A DNA stretch of 64,000 nt. Source: Rhodococcus sp. 105337. GTDB taxonomy: Bacteria > Actinomycetota > Actinomycetes > Mycobacteriales > Mycobacteriaceae. The DNA lies in assembly GCF_012844225.1 (NCBI RefSeq), contig NZ_JABAGQ010000015.1:48615-112614 (forward strand), given 5' to 3'. Below the pieces are notes generated by a model. It saw only the letters and a list, made by a program, of their open reading frames with translations. It made no database searches and was not told where the DNA came from. Below are positions 1 to 9,050 of the stretch, one piece after another (positions within the stretch are counted from its first letter, which is position 1; each line of letters starts with the position of its first letter). Both the position numbers and the translations under genes were made by a program.

Positions 1-990
1 ACGGTGTCGGTGATCAACGGAAAACTCGACTCCGTGACGCTGCTCACTCCCGCGGGGGAACCCGTCGCGGGTGAACTCGCCCCGGACGGCCTGTCGTGGG
101 TCAACACCGAACCGCTCGGGTACAACCGGGAGTACACCCTCGAAACCGTCGCCTACGGTCTGGGCGGGTCGGCAACGACCGTCGCGTCCTTCACCACGTC
201 GGCGCCGGGCAATCTGACCCAGCCGTATGTGATGCCCGGCGACGGGGCGGTCGTCGGTATCGGGCAGCCCGTGGCCGTCCAGTTCGACGAGAACATTCCG
301 GACCGGCGCGCGGCCGAGGAAGCGATCACCGTGGTGACCGACCCTCCGGTCGAGGGCGCCTTCTACTGGCTCAGCAACCGGGAGGTGCGCTGGCGTCCCG
401 AGCAGTACTGGACACCCGGCACGACCGTCACGGTGGACGTGGACGTCTACGGCAAGGATCTCGGCGACGGCTTGTTCGGCCAGGACGACGTCCACTCCTC
501 GTTCACGATCGGTGACGCGGTGGTCATCACCGCCGACGACAACACCAAGCAGGTCACCGTCAACCGCAACGGCGCCGACGTGATGACGATGCCCACGTCT
601 TTCGGCAAGGACGACGCCCCCACCCCGAACGGGGTGTACGTCATCGGCGACCGCTTCGAGCACCTGATCATGGATTCCTCGACCTACGGGGTTCCGACGG
701 ATGCGCCCGAGGGCTACCGCACGCCGGTGGACTGGGCGACCCGCATGTCGTACAGCGGCATCTTCTTCCACTCGGCGCCGTGGTCGCTCGGTGACCAGGG
801 CGTGCGCAACGTGAGCCACGGCTGTCTCAATCTGAGTCCTGCGAATGCCAAGTGGATCTTCGACAACACCAAGCGCGGCGACATCGTCATAGTCCGGAAC
901 ACCGTCGGCGGAACCCTGGAGGGCACCGAGGGCCTCGGCGACTGGAACATCCCGTGGTCGACGTGGAAGGCCGGCAACGCCGATACCTGA
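1..990 (+). CDS. L,D-transpeptidase (Ig-like + YkuD), 5' partial
   Basis: Makes 3-3 cross-links in peptidoglycan outside the membrane. The visible part has a bacterial Ig-like domain over about the first 165 residues, then a YkuD catalytic domain with the signature VSHGCLNL (catalytic Cys codon at 823-825) and the upstream His in FFHSAPW. The reading frame is open to the first base of the window and no signal peptide or lipobox is visible, whereas LdtMt2-type enzymes are about 400 residues, so the start lies outside the window. The GTG at 4 is probably internal. The lipase gene follows 29 bp after the stop, so the two may be co-transcribed. Family is certain; the particular paralogue is not. 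Confidence 0.93.
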   Translation, partial: TVSVINGKLDSVTLLTPAGEPVAGELAPDGLSWVNTEPLGYNREYTLETVAYGLGGSATTVASFTTSAPGNLTQPYVMPGDGAVVGIGQPVAVQFDENIPDRRAAEEAITVVTDPPVEGAFYWLSNREVRWRPEQYWTPGTTVTVDVDVYGKDLGDGLFGQDDVHSSFTIGDAVVITADDNTKQVTVNRNGADVMTMPTSFGKDDAPTPNGVYVIGDRFEHLIMDSSTYGVPTDAPEGYRTPVDWATRMSYSGIFFHSAPWSLGDQGVRNVSHGCLNLSPANAKWIFDNTKRGDIVIVRNTVGGTLEGTEGLGDWNIPWSTWKAGNADT

Positions 991-1019
991 CCCGTCGTCC
1001 CGATCTCGAGGAGGCGTCC

Positions 1020-2171
1020 ATGATGCGAGTCCGGGATCGGGAATCGTGGTGGATCCCCTCTGTGATCGCGACGGTGCTGGTGGCCTCCGTGACGGCGCCG
1101 CCGGCGGGTGCCGAGCCGGCGGGTTCTCCGCCGCCGGGAGAGATTGTGTCGGTGCAGCCACTCCCGCCCGAGTTGTCCCTCCCGGGTGCGCCGATCGCGG
1201 AAAAGCTCGAATACCGCACCGAGTGGCGCTCCGGAGAGGCCACGATCGCCACCGGCGCGCTGTTCCTGCCCGAGAGAACAGCGCCGGAGGGCGGATTCCC
1301 TGTGGTCGCCTGGGCGCACGGCACCGTCGGTATAGCCGACGACTGCGCATTCACCACCGAGACGCCTCGGCCGGCACGCGAGAAGTCGTACCTCCGGCAC
1401 TGGCTCGACCAGGGATACGCCGTGGTGGCCGCCGACTATCCGGGGCTGGGCTCGGAAGGCCTGCACCGCTACCTCGACGGGCCGAGCGCCGCGAACAGCA
1501 TCGTGGACAGCGTCCGCGCCGCACGTGCCACCGGCGCCCCGCTCTCCGAGCGGTGGGTGGTGGTCGGTCATTCGCAGGGTGGCCACGCCGCAGTCCACAC
1601 CGCGCACATCGCGACGCGGCGTGCCCCCGAACTGGACTTCCGGGGCACGGTCGCGACCGGAGTGCCCGCCAACCTCGAGAACCTGTTCATCCTGGGCGTG
1701 CCGGGCTTCCCGGATCCCGGCCTCTCGGGACTGACGGCATTCAGCGGCTATCTGTTCGCCGGCCTCCGCGACGCCTATCCGCAGGTCGACGTGGACGGCT
1801 ACCTCACCCCGGCCGGCCGCGAGGTGCTGGACCGAGCGGAAGTTCTCTGCATCAGCGAGCTCAACGCGTCCGTGCGGGATACCGGAATCGGCGACTTGCC
1901 CGCACGTCCGCTGTCGCAGGGCGACCTCCCCGCCGCTCTGGCCGAGTACCTCGCCGTCCCCACCACCGGCTACGACCGTCCCCTGTTCTTCGGTCACGGT
2001 GTGGACGACAGGGTGGTGCCGTTGCCGTTGTCTGCAAAGCTCGCCGCCGACATGTCCGCCGGGGGTGCCGACGTCGACTACCGCGTATACGACGCCGATC
2101 ACCTCACGGTCATCGAGCTCTCGGCACTCGACTCCACGCCGTTCGTCGCGCGCGTACTCGCAGATCGATAA
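1020..2171 (+). CDS. secreted lipase, LIP family (copy 1)
   Basis: An exported alpha/beta hydrolase of the secretory lipase family, expected to cleave ester lipids outside the cell. The 383-residue product starts at ATG 1020, preceded by a strong GAGGAGG at about 1008-1014. Residues 1-32 form a signal peptide ending in PPAGA. The nucleophile elbow GHSQGG places Ser185, and the acid/His pair is probably in DDRVVPLPLS and DADHLTV near the C terminus. A clear paralogue lies at 23113-24291; both share AVVAADYPGLGS and SAANSIVD. Substrate unknown. A hairpin terminator follows the stop. Confidence 0.85.
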   Translation: MMRVRDRESWWIPSVIATVLVASVTAPPAGAEPAGSPPPGEIVSVQPLPPELSLPGAPIAEKLEYRTEWRSGEATIATGALFLPERTAPEGGFPVVAWAHGTVGIADDCAFTTETPRPAREKSYLRHWLDQGYAVVAADYPGLGSEGLHRYLDGPSAANSIVDSVRAARATGAPLSERWVVVGHSQGGHAAVHTAHIATRRAPELDFRGTVATGVPANLENLFILGVPGFPDPGLSGLTAFSGYLFAGLRDAYPQVDVDGYLTPAGREVLDRAEVLCISELNASVRDTGIGDLPARPLSQGDLPAALAEYLAVPTTGYDRPLFFGHGVDDRVVPLPLSAKLAADMSAGGADVDYRVYDADHLTVIELSALDSTPFVARVLADR

Positions 2172-2222
2172 CGACCGGAAACGAAGGTTGCGTCCTGCGG
2201 CCGGGACATCACGGCAACGGAA

Positions 2223-2257
2223 AAGGCCCCCGACCGGGATCGCCGGTCGGGGGCCTT
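2223..2257. terminator. bidirectional hairpin terminator
   Basis: A perfect 15-bp stem (arms 2223-2237 and 2243-2257, AAGGCCCCCGACCGG) closes on a 5-base loop. It lies between the convergent lipase gene and tRNA-His, with AA/TT at the base of the stem, and can end transcription from both sides. Confidence 0.75.
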
Positions 2258-2263
2258 CTATCG

Positions 2264-2337
2264 GGTGAGTGACGGGACTCGAACCCGCGACAGCCAGGAT
2301 CACAACCTGGTGCTCTACCAACTGAACTACACTCACC
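2264..2337 (-). tRNA. tRNA-His (anticodon GTG)
   Basis: The minus strand folds as a full cloverleaf with acceptor stem GTGAGTG/CACTCAC, D arm, anticodon loop TTGTGAT (anticodon GTG, read from 2303-2301) and T arm GGGTTCGAGTCCC. The extra 5' G at 2337 opposite C73 at 2264 is the typical histidine identity pair. CCA is not encoded. It lies just downstream of orn, as in mycobacteria. Confidence 0.97.
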
Positions 2338-2420
2338 ATCGCATTCGCATGTGGCCGGGGCCGCTTGCGCCTGCGGTAGAGATACTAGCGTGACTTTGCC
2401 GGAAATAACGAATCGGCAGG

Positions 2421-3020
2421 TCAGGCCGGTCCGAGGTCCTCCACGACCGCGGCGATGTCCTCGGGGGACGGTCCGGGTGCGGCAACGAAGGCGGTACGCC
2501 GGTAGTAGCGGAGTTCGCGGATCGACTCCTTGATGTCGGCCAGTGCCCGGTGCGACAACCCCTTCTCCGGCTGCCCGAAGTAGATACGCGGGTACCAGCG
2601 GCGGCACAACTCCTTGATCGAACTCACGTCCACCATCCGGTAATGGAGGTAGCTGTCGAGTTCGGGCATGTCGCGGGTGATGAACCCACGATCGGTGCCG
2701 ATCGAGTTACCGGCGAGCGGCGCCGTGCCTGCTTCCCCGACGTGTTCGCGGATGTAGTCGAGCACCAGCTTCTCGGCTTCCGCGAGCCCGACCGTCGAGC
2801 GGCGCACTTCCTCGGTGAGCCCCGAGCGGGCGTGCATCTGCTGCACGACCTCCGGCATCGCCGCGAGTGCTTCGTCGTCGGCATGGATGACGATGTCCAC
2901 GCCTTCGCCGAGCACATTGAGTTCGCTATCGGTCACCAGTGCCGCGATCTCGATCAGCTTGTCGCTGTCGAGCCGCAGTCCGGTCATCTCACAATCGATC
3001 CATACGAGTTTGTCCTGCAC
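2421..3020 (-). CDS. orn: oligoribonuclease
   Basis: A DEDDh 3'-5' exoribonuclease that degrades 2-5 nt RNAs and linear dinucleotides (pGpG, pApA) in the cytoplasm. The 199 residues match the usual length. The first DE motif is WIDCEMTG at residues 7-14, and the later Asp residues and the HRALADI motif with its His/Asp are present. The order tRNA-His, orn, HerA-like ATPase, cmrA is the one I recall from M. tuberculosis (Rv2511-Rv2509). It is transcribed away from the ATPase gene, so the 85 bp between them should hold two promoters. Confidence 0.97.
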   Translation of the reverse strand: MQDKLVWIDCEMTGLRLDSDKLIEIAALVTDSELNVLGEGVDIVIHADDEALAAMPEVVQQMHARSGLTEEVRRSTVGLAEAEKLVLDYIREHVGEAGTAPLAGNSIGTDRGFITRDMPELDSYLHYRMVDVSSIKELCRRWYPRIYFGQPEKGLSHRALADIKESIRELRYYRRTAFVAAPGPSPEDIAAVVEDLGPA

Positions 3021-3105
3021 GAGATACAGCGTAGTCAGGCGTCGGACAAGTTAAGGTCGGCAGTGGCATTGCAGTGGTCACACGCGCGCCGTAAGGAGCA
3101 TCCGT

Positions 3106-4713
3106 ATGCCGGACGACACCGAGCTCCCCGACCACCACGACGACGAGTCCACGCCGGCGGGCGCGGCCGCACGGATCGCCGCCGGGTACGCGGCGACAGG
3201 TCCCGCGCTCGAACTCGGCGCCGTCGTACTCGACGGCGTGGCCGATCCGTCGGCGAAGGTGCGCATCCCTCTGGCCACGATGAACCGGCACGGGCTCGTG
3301 GCGGGCGCCACCGGAACGGGCAAGACCGCAACACTGCAGTTGATCGCCGAGCAGCTGTCGTCCGCCGGAGTGCCCGTGGTGATGGCCGATGTCAAAGGCG
3401 ATCTGTCCGGTCTCACCGGAGAAGGCGTGATCGAGGAGAAGATCGTCGCGCGCGCGATCGACACCGGCGACGAGTCGTGGGAGCCGCGTGGATATCCGGT
3501 GCAGTTCTATTCGCTCGGCACCGAGGGGGCGGGCATCCCGGTCCGTGCGACCGTCACGTCGTTCGGACCGATCCTGCTGAGCAAGGTGCTCGAACTCAAC
3601 GCGACCCAGGAGTCCACACTCGGCCTGATCTTCCACTGGGCCGACCAGCGGGGGCTGGCGTTGCTGGACCTGAAGGACTTGAGCGAGGTCATCAGGCACT
3701 TGACGAGCGACGAGGGAAAGGCCGATCTCAAGAGCATCGGCGGGGTGTCCGGAGCCACAGCCGGGGTGATCCTGCGCGCGCTCGTCAATCTCGAACACGC
3801 CGGGGGCGACACCTTCTTCGGCGAGCCGGAATTCGAGACCGAGGATCTGCTCCGGTTCGTCGACGGCCAGGGCGTCATCAGCCTGTTCGAACTCGGCGAT
3901 CGAGCGACACAGCCGGCGTTGTTCTCCACATTTCTGATGTGGCTGCTCGCGGACCTGTTCCAGGCTCTGCCGGAGGTCGGGGACCTCGAGAAGCCGAAGT
4001 TGGTGTTCGTGTTCGACGAGGCGCATCTGCTGTTCACCGACGCGTCCAAGGCGTTCCTGCGTCAGGTCGAGCAGACCGTCAAGCTGATCCGCTCGAAGGG
4101 CGTGGGGATCATCTTCTGCACCCAGTTGCCCTCGGATGTGCCCCGGCCGGTGTTGTCTCAGCTCGGGGCTCGTATCCAACACGCAGTGCGTGCGTTCACC
4201 CCGGAGGATCGCGATGCGCTGGACAAGATCGTTCGCACCTATCCGGCGACGGACGCGTACGACCTCGGCGAGGCACTGACCGCGCTCGGAACCGGGGAAG
4301 CGGTTGTGACGGTGCTGTCGGAGACCGGCGCGCCCACACCTGTGGCATGGACGCTGATCCGGCCGCCTCGCTCCCGGATGGGGTCGGTGGGGGAGAACGC
4401 GATCCTTGCGGCCGCCCAGTCCAGCCCGCTCTACGGGAAGTACGGCCGCACCGTCGACCGTGAATCGGCGTACGAGAAGCTGTCCGCGTCGGTGGCCGGC
4501 GCCCCGGATGTCGATCCGGAGTTCGAGGCCTCGCCGCTGCCCGCGGGTGCCGACGAGGTCCTGCCGGAGTCTGCACGCGACGACGAGCCGTCGACGATCG
4601 AACAGGCACTCGGGAGTCCGGCGGTCAAGAGCTTCCTGCGGTCGGCGGCGTCCGCGGCGGGCCGGGAGATCGGCCGCAGCATTTTCGGAACCGGACGCCG
4701 CCGCAGGCGTTAG
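3106..4713 (+). CDS. HerA-like ATPase, DUF853 family
   Basis: A 535-residue P-loop ATPase of the DUF853/HerA C-terminal helicase group (Rv2510c type by position). Walker A GATGTGKT is near residue 66 and Walker B LVFVFDEAHLL near residue 300; a central domain (PVRATVTSFGP) and a basic C-terminal tail (GRRRRR) follow. HerA relatives are DNA-translocating motors, but the job of this actinobacterial type is not established. No partner nuclease gene (NurA) is adjacent. Its stop overlaps the convergent cmrA stop by a few bases. Confidence 0.85.
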   Translation: MPDDTELPDHHDDESTPAGAAARIAAGYAATGPALELGAVVLDGVADPSAKVRIPLATMNRHGLVAGATGTGKTATLQLIAEQLSSAGVPVVMADVKGDLSGLTGEGVIEEKIVARAIDTGDESWEPRGYPVQFYSLGTEGAGIPVRATVTSFGPILLSKVLELNATQESTLGLIFHWADQRGLALLDLKDLSEVIRHLTSDEGKADLKSIGGVSGATAGVILRALVNLEHAGGDTFFGEPEFETEDLLRFVDGQGVISLFELGDRATQPALFSTFLMWLLADLFQALPEVGDLEKPKLVFVFDEAHLLFTDASKAFLRQVEQTVKLIRSKGVGIIFCTQLPSDVPRPVLSQLGARIQHAVRAFTPEDRDALDKIVRTYPATDAYDLGEALTALGTGEAVVTVLSETGAPTPVAWTLIRPPRSRMGSVGENAILAAAQSSPLYGKYGRTVDRESAYEKLSASVAGAPDVDPEFEASPLPAGADEVLPESARDDEPSTIEQALGSPAVKSFLRSAASAAGREIGRSIFGTGRRRRR

Positions 4714-5516
4714 TCCGACCCGAGTTTGCGGTAGAAGGCACCGGCGATCGGTGCGGAGACCGACCGGGGGGCGAACTGTCCCGCCGCCGACATCGCCTTG
4801 CTGATCACACCGGGCACGATGCGCATCCGGTTGGCAGCGAGGGCGTCGAGCGACACCTTGGCGGTGTGGGCGCTCGAGATCCACAGGAAGTCGGGCACGA
4901 GTTTGTCGACGATCGACGCCTCGGCAGGGTCGGGTTCCTCGGTGCGCACCGGTCCGGGAGCGAGAAGCGTGATGTGGACGCCGGTGCCTTTGAGCTCGCC
5001 GCGCAGCGACTCGGAGAACGTGTTGACGAAGGCCTTGGTCGCGGCGTAGGTCGCGTTGTGGGGGATGGGCATGTTGCCGGCAGCAGACCCGACCATGAGG
5101 ATTGCACCGGACCTGCGCTCGACCATCTGCGGCAGCACCGCGAGGGTGAGATCGTGCACCGCGACGGCGTTGAGTTCGACCTGCGCGCGTTCGTACGCCG
5201 GGTCGAGTTCGGCCACCGCACCGAAGGTGGCGATTCCCGCGTTGTTGCAGAGAATGCTGATGCGGCGTCCGGCGAGTTCGCCGACGAGGACTGCGCGCGC
5301 GTCGCGGTCGGACAGGTCGCAGGCACGTACCTCCACGGCGACGCCGTGCTCGGTGCGCAACGTCTCGGCGAGGGATTCCATGACCTCGCCTCGTCGTGCG
5401 ACGAGAATCAGGGAGTGCCCACGTGCGGCGAGTTCGGTGGCGAGGGCTTCGCCGATACCGGAAGAAGCTCCGGTGACGACGGCGCGGGCATCGGGATGGG
5501 GATTCGGCAGAGTCAC
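4710..5516 (-). CDS. cmrA: 3-oxo-mycolate reductase (SDR)
   Basis: A classical short-chain dehydrogenase that reduces the 3-oxo intermediate of mycolic acid condensation to the mature mycolic motif. The 268 residues carry the Rossmann motif TGASSGIG (about 16-23), NNAG, catalytic YAATK near residue 162, and the tail GAFYRKLG. Many stretches (ILCNNAGIATFG, NATYAATKAFVNTFSESLRGEL, split here by memory not alignment) recall Rv2509, and the neighbours orn and the DUF853 ATPase fit that locus. GTG start at 5516. It supports the view that this organism makes mycolates. Confidence 0.9.
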   Translation of the reverse strand: MTLPNPHPDARAVVTGASSGIGEALATELAARGHSLILVARRGEVMESLAETLRTEHGVAVEVRACDLSDRDARAVLVGELAGRRISILCNNAGIATFGAVAELDPAYERAQVELNAVAVHDLTLAVLPQMVERRSGAILMVGSAAGNMPIPHNATYAATKAFVNTFSESLRGELKGTGVHITLLAPGPVRTEEPDPAEASIVDKLVPDFLWISSAHTAKVSLDALAANRMRIVPGVISKAMSAAGQFAPRSVSAPIAGAFYRKLGSD

Positions 5517-5627
5517 GGTGGGTCAGCCTAGCGGGATCGGGGCGGGACGGGTCCGCGGTGTCGGCCGGGTGCGACTCGCGACGCCGGTGCGGGGACGATC
5601 GGTCCCGAGCGGCTTAGGCTGCGCACC

Positions 5628-6959
5628 ATGAGCGCACACACGCACGCTCCGGCCGGGGCCGGGGGTGCCGCGACGGGCAGACAGGTCTTCGCGTGGGGTC
5701 TGTGGGACTGGGGATCGTCCGCGTTCCACGCGGTGATCCTCACTTTCGTCTTCTCGGTCTATCTCACCGATGCGGTGGGAGACGACCTGCCCGGCACCGT
5801 CTCTGCGACCTCGTGGCTCGGGTGGGCACTGGGTATCTCGGGTGCGATCATCGCCGTCACGGCACCGATCTTCGGACAGAGGTTCGACGCGGCGGGACGC
5901 CGGAAACGTTCGCTCGCGATATTGACTGCGCTGACGGTCGCGGCGATGGCAGGCATGTATTTCGTGCGCGACGACTACCGCTATCTCTGGCTCGGTCTGG
6001 TGCTGCTCGGTGCCGCATCCGTGGCCGCCGAGCTTGCGCAGGTCCCGTACAACGCGATGCTGCGGCAGGTCTCCACCGAGGACAATCTCGGACGAGTTTC
6101 CGGATTCGGTTGGGCCATGGGCTATTTCGGCGGGATCGTGCTGCTGCTGGTGTGCTATGCCGGTTTCATCTCGGGCGACGGAGACGTGCGCGGTCTGTTC
6201 GGGATCTCCACCGACGGCGGTGCCAACATCCGCCTCGTGGCGTTGCTGGCAGCGGTGTGGTTCGCAGTCTTCGCGCTGCCTGTGCTGTGGTCGATACCGG
6301 AAAAACCGGTCGAGCGGGGCGACGAGACACGTCGGGTCGGCATCGTCGAGTCCTATCGCGTGCTCTGGCGCGATCTGCGTGAGCTGTGGCGGGTCGACCG
6401 CCGCACCATCTGGTATCTCGGCGCATCTGCGCTGTTCCGGGACGGTTTGGCGGGTGTGTTCACCTTCGGTGCGGTGCTGGCCGTCAACGTGTACGGGATC
6501 AGCGCGGCGGATGTGTTGCTCTTCGGCGTCGCGGCCAACGTCGTCTCGGCCCTCGGTGCCCTCGCCGCCGGGCGCATCGACGACCGGTTGGGCCCCAAAA
6601 CCGTCATCGTGGGCTCGCTGATCGCGATGATCGCGGCGGGAACGGTGCTGCTGGTGGTCTCCGGTCCGACGATGTTCTGGATCTTCGGACTGGTGCTGTG
6701 CCTGTTCGTCGGCCCCGCCCAGTCGTCGGCCCGCACGTTCCTCGTCAGGCTCACGCCGCCCGGGCGGGAAGGGCAGATGTTCGGCCTCTACGCGACGACC
6801 GGTCGTGCGGTGTCGTTCCTCGCGCCGACGCTGTTCGGATTCTTCGCATGGTGGTTCGCCACCGACCGCGCCGGCATCGTCGGTCTCCTGCTCGTGCTCG
6901 CGATCGGTCTCGCGGCGCTTCTCGCAGTTCGCGCGCCCGACGCGCACGCCCGTCCGTGA
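5628..6959 (+). CDS. MFS transporter, UMF1/Atg22-like
   Basis: A 443-residue integral membrane protein with about 12 hydrophobic segments. The N-terminal WGLWDWGSSAFHAVILTF and the later PYNAMLRQV and GxxDDRLGPKTV loops are typical of the UMF1 (Atg22-like) branch of the major facilitator superfamily. The substrate is unknown; yeast Atg22 exports amino acids, but that should not be carried over. It stands alone between cmrA and the divergently ending TetR gene, 112 bp after the cmrA start. Confidence 0.82.
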   Translation: MSAHTHAPAGAGGAATGRQVFAWGLWDWGSSAFHAVILTFVFSVYLTDAVGDDLPGTVSATSWLGWALGISGAIIAVTAPIFGQRFDAAGRRKRSLAILTALTVAAMAGMYFVRDDYRYLWLGLVLLGAASVAAELAQVPYNAMLRQVSTEDNLGRVSGFGWAMGYFGGIVLLLVCYAGFISGDGDVRGLFGISTDGGANIRLVALLAAVWFAVFALPVLWSIPEKPVERGDETRRVGIVESYRVLWRDLRELWRVDRRTIWYLGASALFRDGLAGVFTFGAVLAVNVYGISAADVLLFGVAANVVSALGALAAGRIDDRLGPKTVIVGSLIAMIAAGTVLLVVSGPTMFWIFGLVLCLFVGPAQSSARTFLVRLTPPGREGQMFGLYATTGRAVSFLAPTLFGFFAWWFATDRAGIVGLLLVLAIGLAALLAVRAPDAHARP

Positions 6960-6983
6960 GCTCGTGTACGCCGATCGGCGGAT

Positions 6984-7667
6984 CTACACGGTAGGGCCGG
7001 ACGAGTCGGCCGGATCCAGCATCGGCACGAGAAACCGGCGTGCGATTCGCGCCAGCTGGGCATCGTCGTCGAGATCGACCAGACGGCTGGGATAGGTGAG
7101 GAAGGATGCGGAGATCCGCACCATCATCTCGGCGACCAGATCCGTATCCAGCGCGCGAGAAATGTTGCCGGCCTGTTGTTCACGGCGAAGCTGGCCCGCG
7201 ACGAAAGCCCGTACGGTTGCCAGCATTTCTTCCCCGTTGCCCACCACGGAACCGGCGAGCAACGTGGGTTCCGTCTCGAGGAGACCGCCGATGAGCGGGT
7301 TGGTGCGGACGGCGTGGAGTGAACTGACGAAGCCGGCGACGACGCGATCGGCGGCGGTGTCGGCACGTGCGATGTCGTCGAGGAACCGCGTGAAATAGCG
7401 GCGGATCTCACGAAGGACCACTTGATCGACCAGAGCGTCCTTCGACTCGAACTTCCGGTACACCGTGATCCGCGACAATTGTGCGCGCCGCGCGATGTCT
7501 TCCATCGAGGAGCGCTGGATGCCGAGGCGGCAGAACTGCTCGTATGCGGCGTCGAGGAGTCGCGTGCGGGTGCGGTCCTCGTCGCCGGGCTGTTCGACGG
7601 CGTCGTGATATGCGCGATCGAGCAGCGACTCCACGTTTGTGCTGCGGACGAGCGGGGCTTGTTCCAC
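6984..7667 (-). CDS. TetR regulator divergent from lcp
   Basis: A 227-residue TetR-family repressor. The N-terminal helix-turn-helix is MEDIARRAQLSRITVYRKFESK (two pieces: MEDIARRAQLS and RITVYRKFESK, about residues 46-68). The start chosen is GTG 7667, because AGGAGG lies 6-11 bases upstream; a longer reading frame exists but adds a non-homologous head. It is divergent from the rubber oxygenase gene and separated from it by 135 bp with an inverted repeat, the arrangement reported for LcpR-type regulators in Gordonia and Streptomyces. By position it probably represses lcp and perhaps itself. The inducer is unknown. Confidence 0.85.
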   Translation of the reverse strand: MEQAPLVRSTNVESLLDRAYHDAVEQPGDEDRTRTRLLDAAYEQFCRLGIQRSSMEDIARRAQLSRITVYRKFESKDALVDQVVLREIRRYFTRFLDDIARADTAADRVVAGFVSSLHAVRTNPLIGGLLETEPTLLAGSVVGNGEEMLATVRAFVAGQLRREQQAGNISRALDTDLVAEMMVRISASFLTYPSRLVDLDDDAQLARIARRFLVPMLDPADSSGPTV

Positions 7668-7751
7668 GGTGTCCTCCTGGGATCCCGAGTCTACTGCGGC
7701 GCCTGTCGGAAAACCCCCGCCCGGGAAGGGCGATTGTGGTCTGATGTTACA

Positions 7752-7770
7752 GAGACACAAAATATGTCTC
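7752..7770. promoter_or_regulatory. candidate TetR operator between tetR and lcp
   Basis: An inverted repeat with arms GAGACA (7752-7757) and TGTCTC (7765-7770) around a 7-base A/T-rich centre. It is the only clear palindrome in the divergent region, lies 33 bp before the lcp ATG, and has the 19-bp size usual for TetR proteins. Assignment to the adjacent TetR is inferred. Confidence 0.55.
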
Positions 7771-7802
7771 ATTGCATCATCTGCCGGCCGGGGAAGGTAC
7801 CG

Positions 7803-9029
7803 ATGGAGAATCTGAGTAGACGCAGAATGCTCGAACTGAGCGGCGCACTCGGCGCACTGGGAGCGTTCTCGCTTGCCGCTCCTGCCCACGCGCAGCCGTG
7901 GAGATGGTCGCCCGCCGGGTCGATTCCCGGCGCGGGGAGCGGTGCCGATCCGAGGACGGTATGGGACACGGAGGCCGATCCGCTGGTGGCCTCGCTGCTG
8001 GACCGCGGGGATGTGCCGAGAGTCAACGAACTCCTCCGGACCTGGACCAAGAACGGCCAGCCGCTCCCCGACGGCCTGCCGGGGGACCTGAAAGAGTTCA
8101 TGGAGGAGGCGCGGCAGTTGCCGGCCTGGGCGGATCCGGGCAAGCTCGAGACAGCCGTGCGTTTCAACGAGAAGCGCGGGTTGTATCTCGGCGTCCTCTA
8201 CGGCTTCGCCAGCGGCATGATGAGCACGGTCATACCCAAGGAAGCGCTCGCTGTCTACTACTCCCAGGGCGGCGCGAACATGAAGCGCCGCATCTCGAAA
8301 ACGGCAAAGCTGGGATACGACATCGGAACTCGCAACGCCTACCTACCCGACGGCGAAATGGCAGTGACCGCCGTGAAGACCAGGCTGGTTCATGCTGCGG
8401 TTCGTCATCTCCTGCCGCAGTCTCCGCACTGGGAGCACGCCGCTCCCGAGAACATCCCGATCAGCCAGCACGACATGATGGTGACCTGGCACAGCCTGCC
8501 CACCACGGTCATGCGCACCTTGAAGGCATGGAAGGTGCCCATTGCGGCTGCCGAAGCCGACGGTTTCCTGCACTCGTGGCAGATCAGTGCCCACATGCTC
8601 GGCATCGAGGACCAGTACATACCCGCCGCGTGGGACCAGGCCGAATCCCAGGCCGTGGAGGTGCTGGATCCGATCCTCGCTCCCACGCCGGAGGGCATCA
8701 AGCTCGCCGACATCCTGCTCGATCTCGGTGCGGGACTCGACTTCACGCTGCTGACCCGGCCGATCCTGGGTGCCCTGACTCGTTTCATGCTCGGAAACGA
8801 GATCGCCGACTGGTTGAACATTCCCCGGGAGCCGGTGTGGGGCACCCTCCTCGACGTCGCGTGGGGACCGTTCGTCGCGGTCCGTGAGGGGCTGCTCCCG
8901 CTTCCGCTCGCTCCCGAGGCGTATTGGACGTTCGACGAGTTGCTCCGTCAGTTCGTGCTGCTCTACATGTCCGAGTTGCGGCCCATCAGCATCGAGATAC
9001 CGGAGTTCAACAATCCGAACTACCGCTGA
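7803..9029 (+). CDS. lcp: latex clearing protein, rubber oxygenase
   Basis: A secreted haem b dioxygenase that cleaves cis-1,4-polyisoprene into oligo-isoprenoids with aldehyde and ketone ends. The 408 residues are close to the 407 of LcpK30. A Tat signal (NLSRRRML, cleavage after AHA) leads the protein. The DUF2236 residues match LcpK30 with a constant offset of one: Glu147, Arg163, Lys166, Thr167 (RISKT), Arg194, axial His197 and Arg201 (RLVHAAVR). ATG 7803 follows GGGAAGG; an in-frame ATG at 7764 would overlap the putative operator and is less likely. The divergent TetR gene is the likely regulator. No oxiA/B aldehyde dehydrogenase genes are in the window. Confidence 0.93.
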   Translation: MENLSRRRMLELSGALGALGAFSLAAPAHAQPWRWSPAGSIPGAGSGADPRTVWDTEADPLVASLLDRGDVPRVNELLRTWTKNGQPLPDGLPGDLKEFMEEARQLPAWADPGKLETAVRFNEKRGLYLGVLYGFASGMMSTVIPKEALAVYYSQGGANMKRRISKTAKLGYDIGTRNAYLPDGEMAVTAVKTRLVHAAVRHLLPQSPHWEHAAPENIPISQHDMMVTWHSLPTTVMRTLKAWKVPIAAAEADGFLHSWQISAHMLGIEDQYIPAAWDQAESQAVEVLDPILAPTPEGIKLADILLDLGAGLDFTLLTRPILGALTRFMLGNEIADWLNIPREPVWGTLLDVAWGPFVAVREGLLPLPLAPEAYWTFDELLRQFVLLYMSELRPISIEIPEFNNPNYR

Positions 9030-9050
9030 CAGAATCTCGCCGGTGAGCGG

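Noticed and set aside
7764..7802. Earlier in-frame ATG for lcp
   Set aside because: It overlaps the palindrome, lacks a ribosome site and would put 13 residues before the Tat signal.
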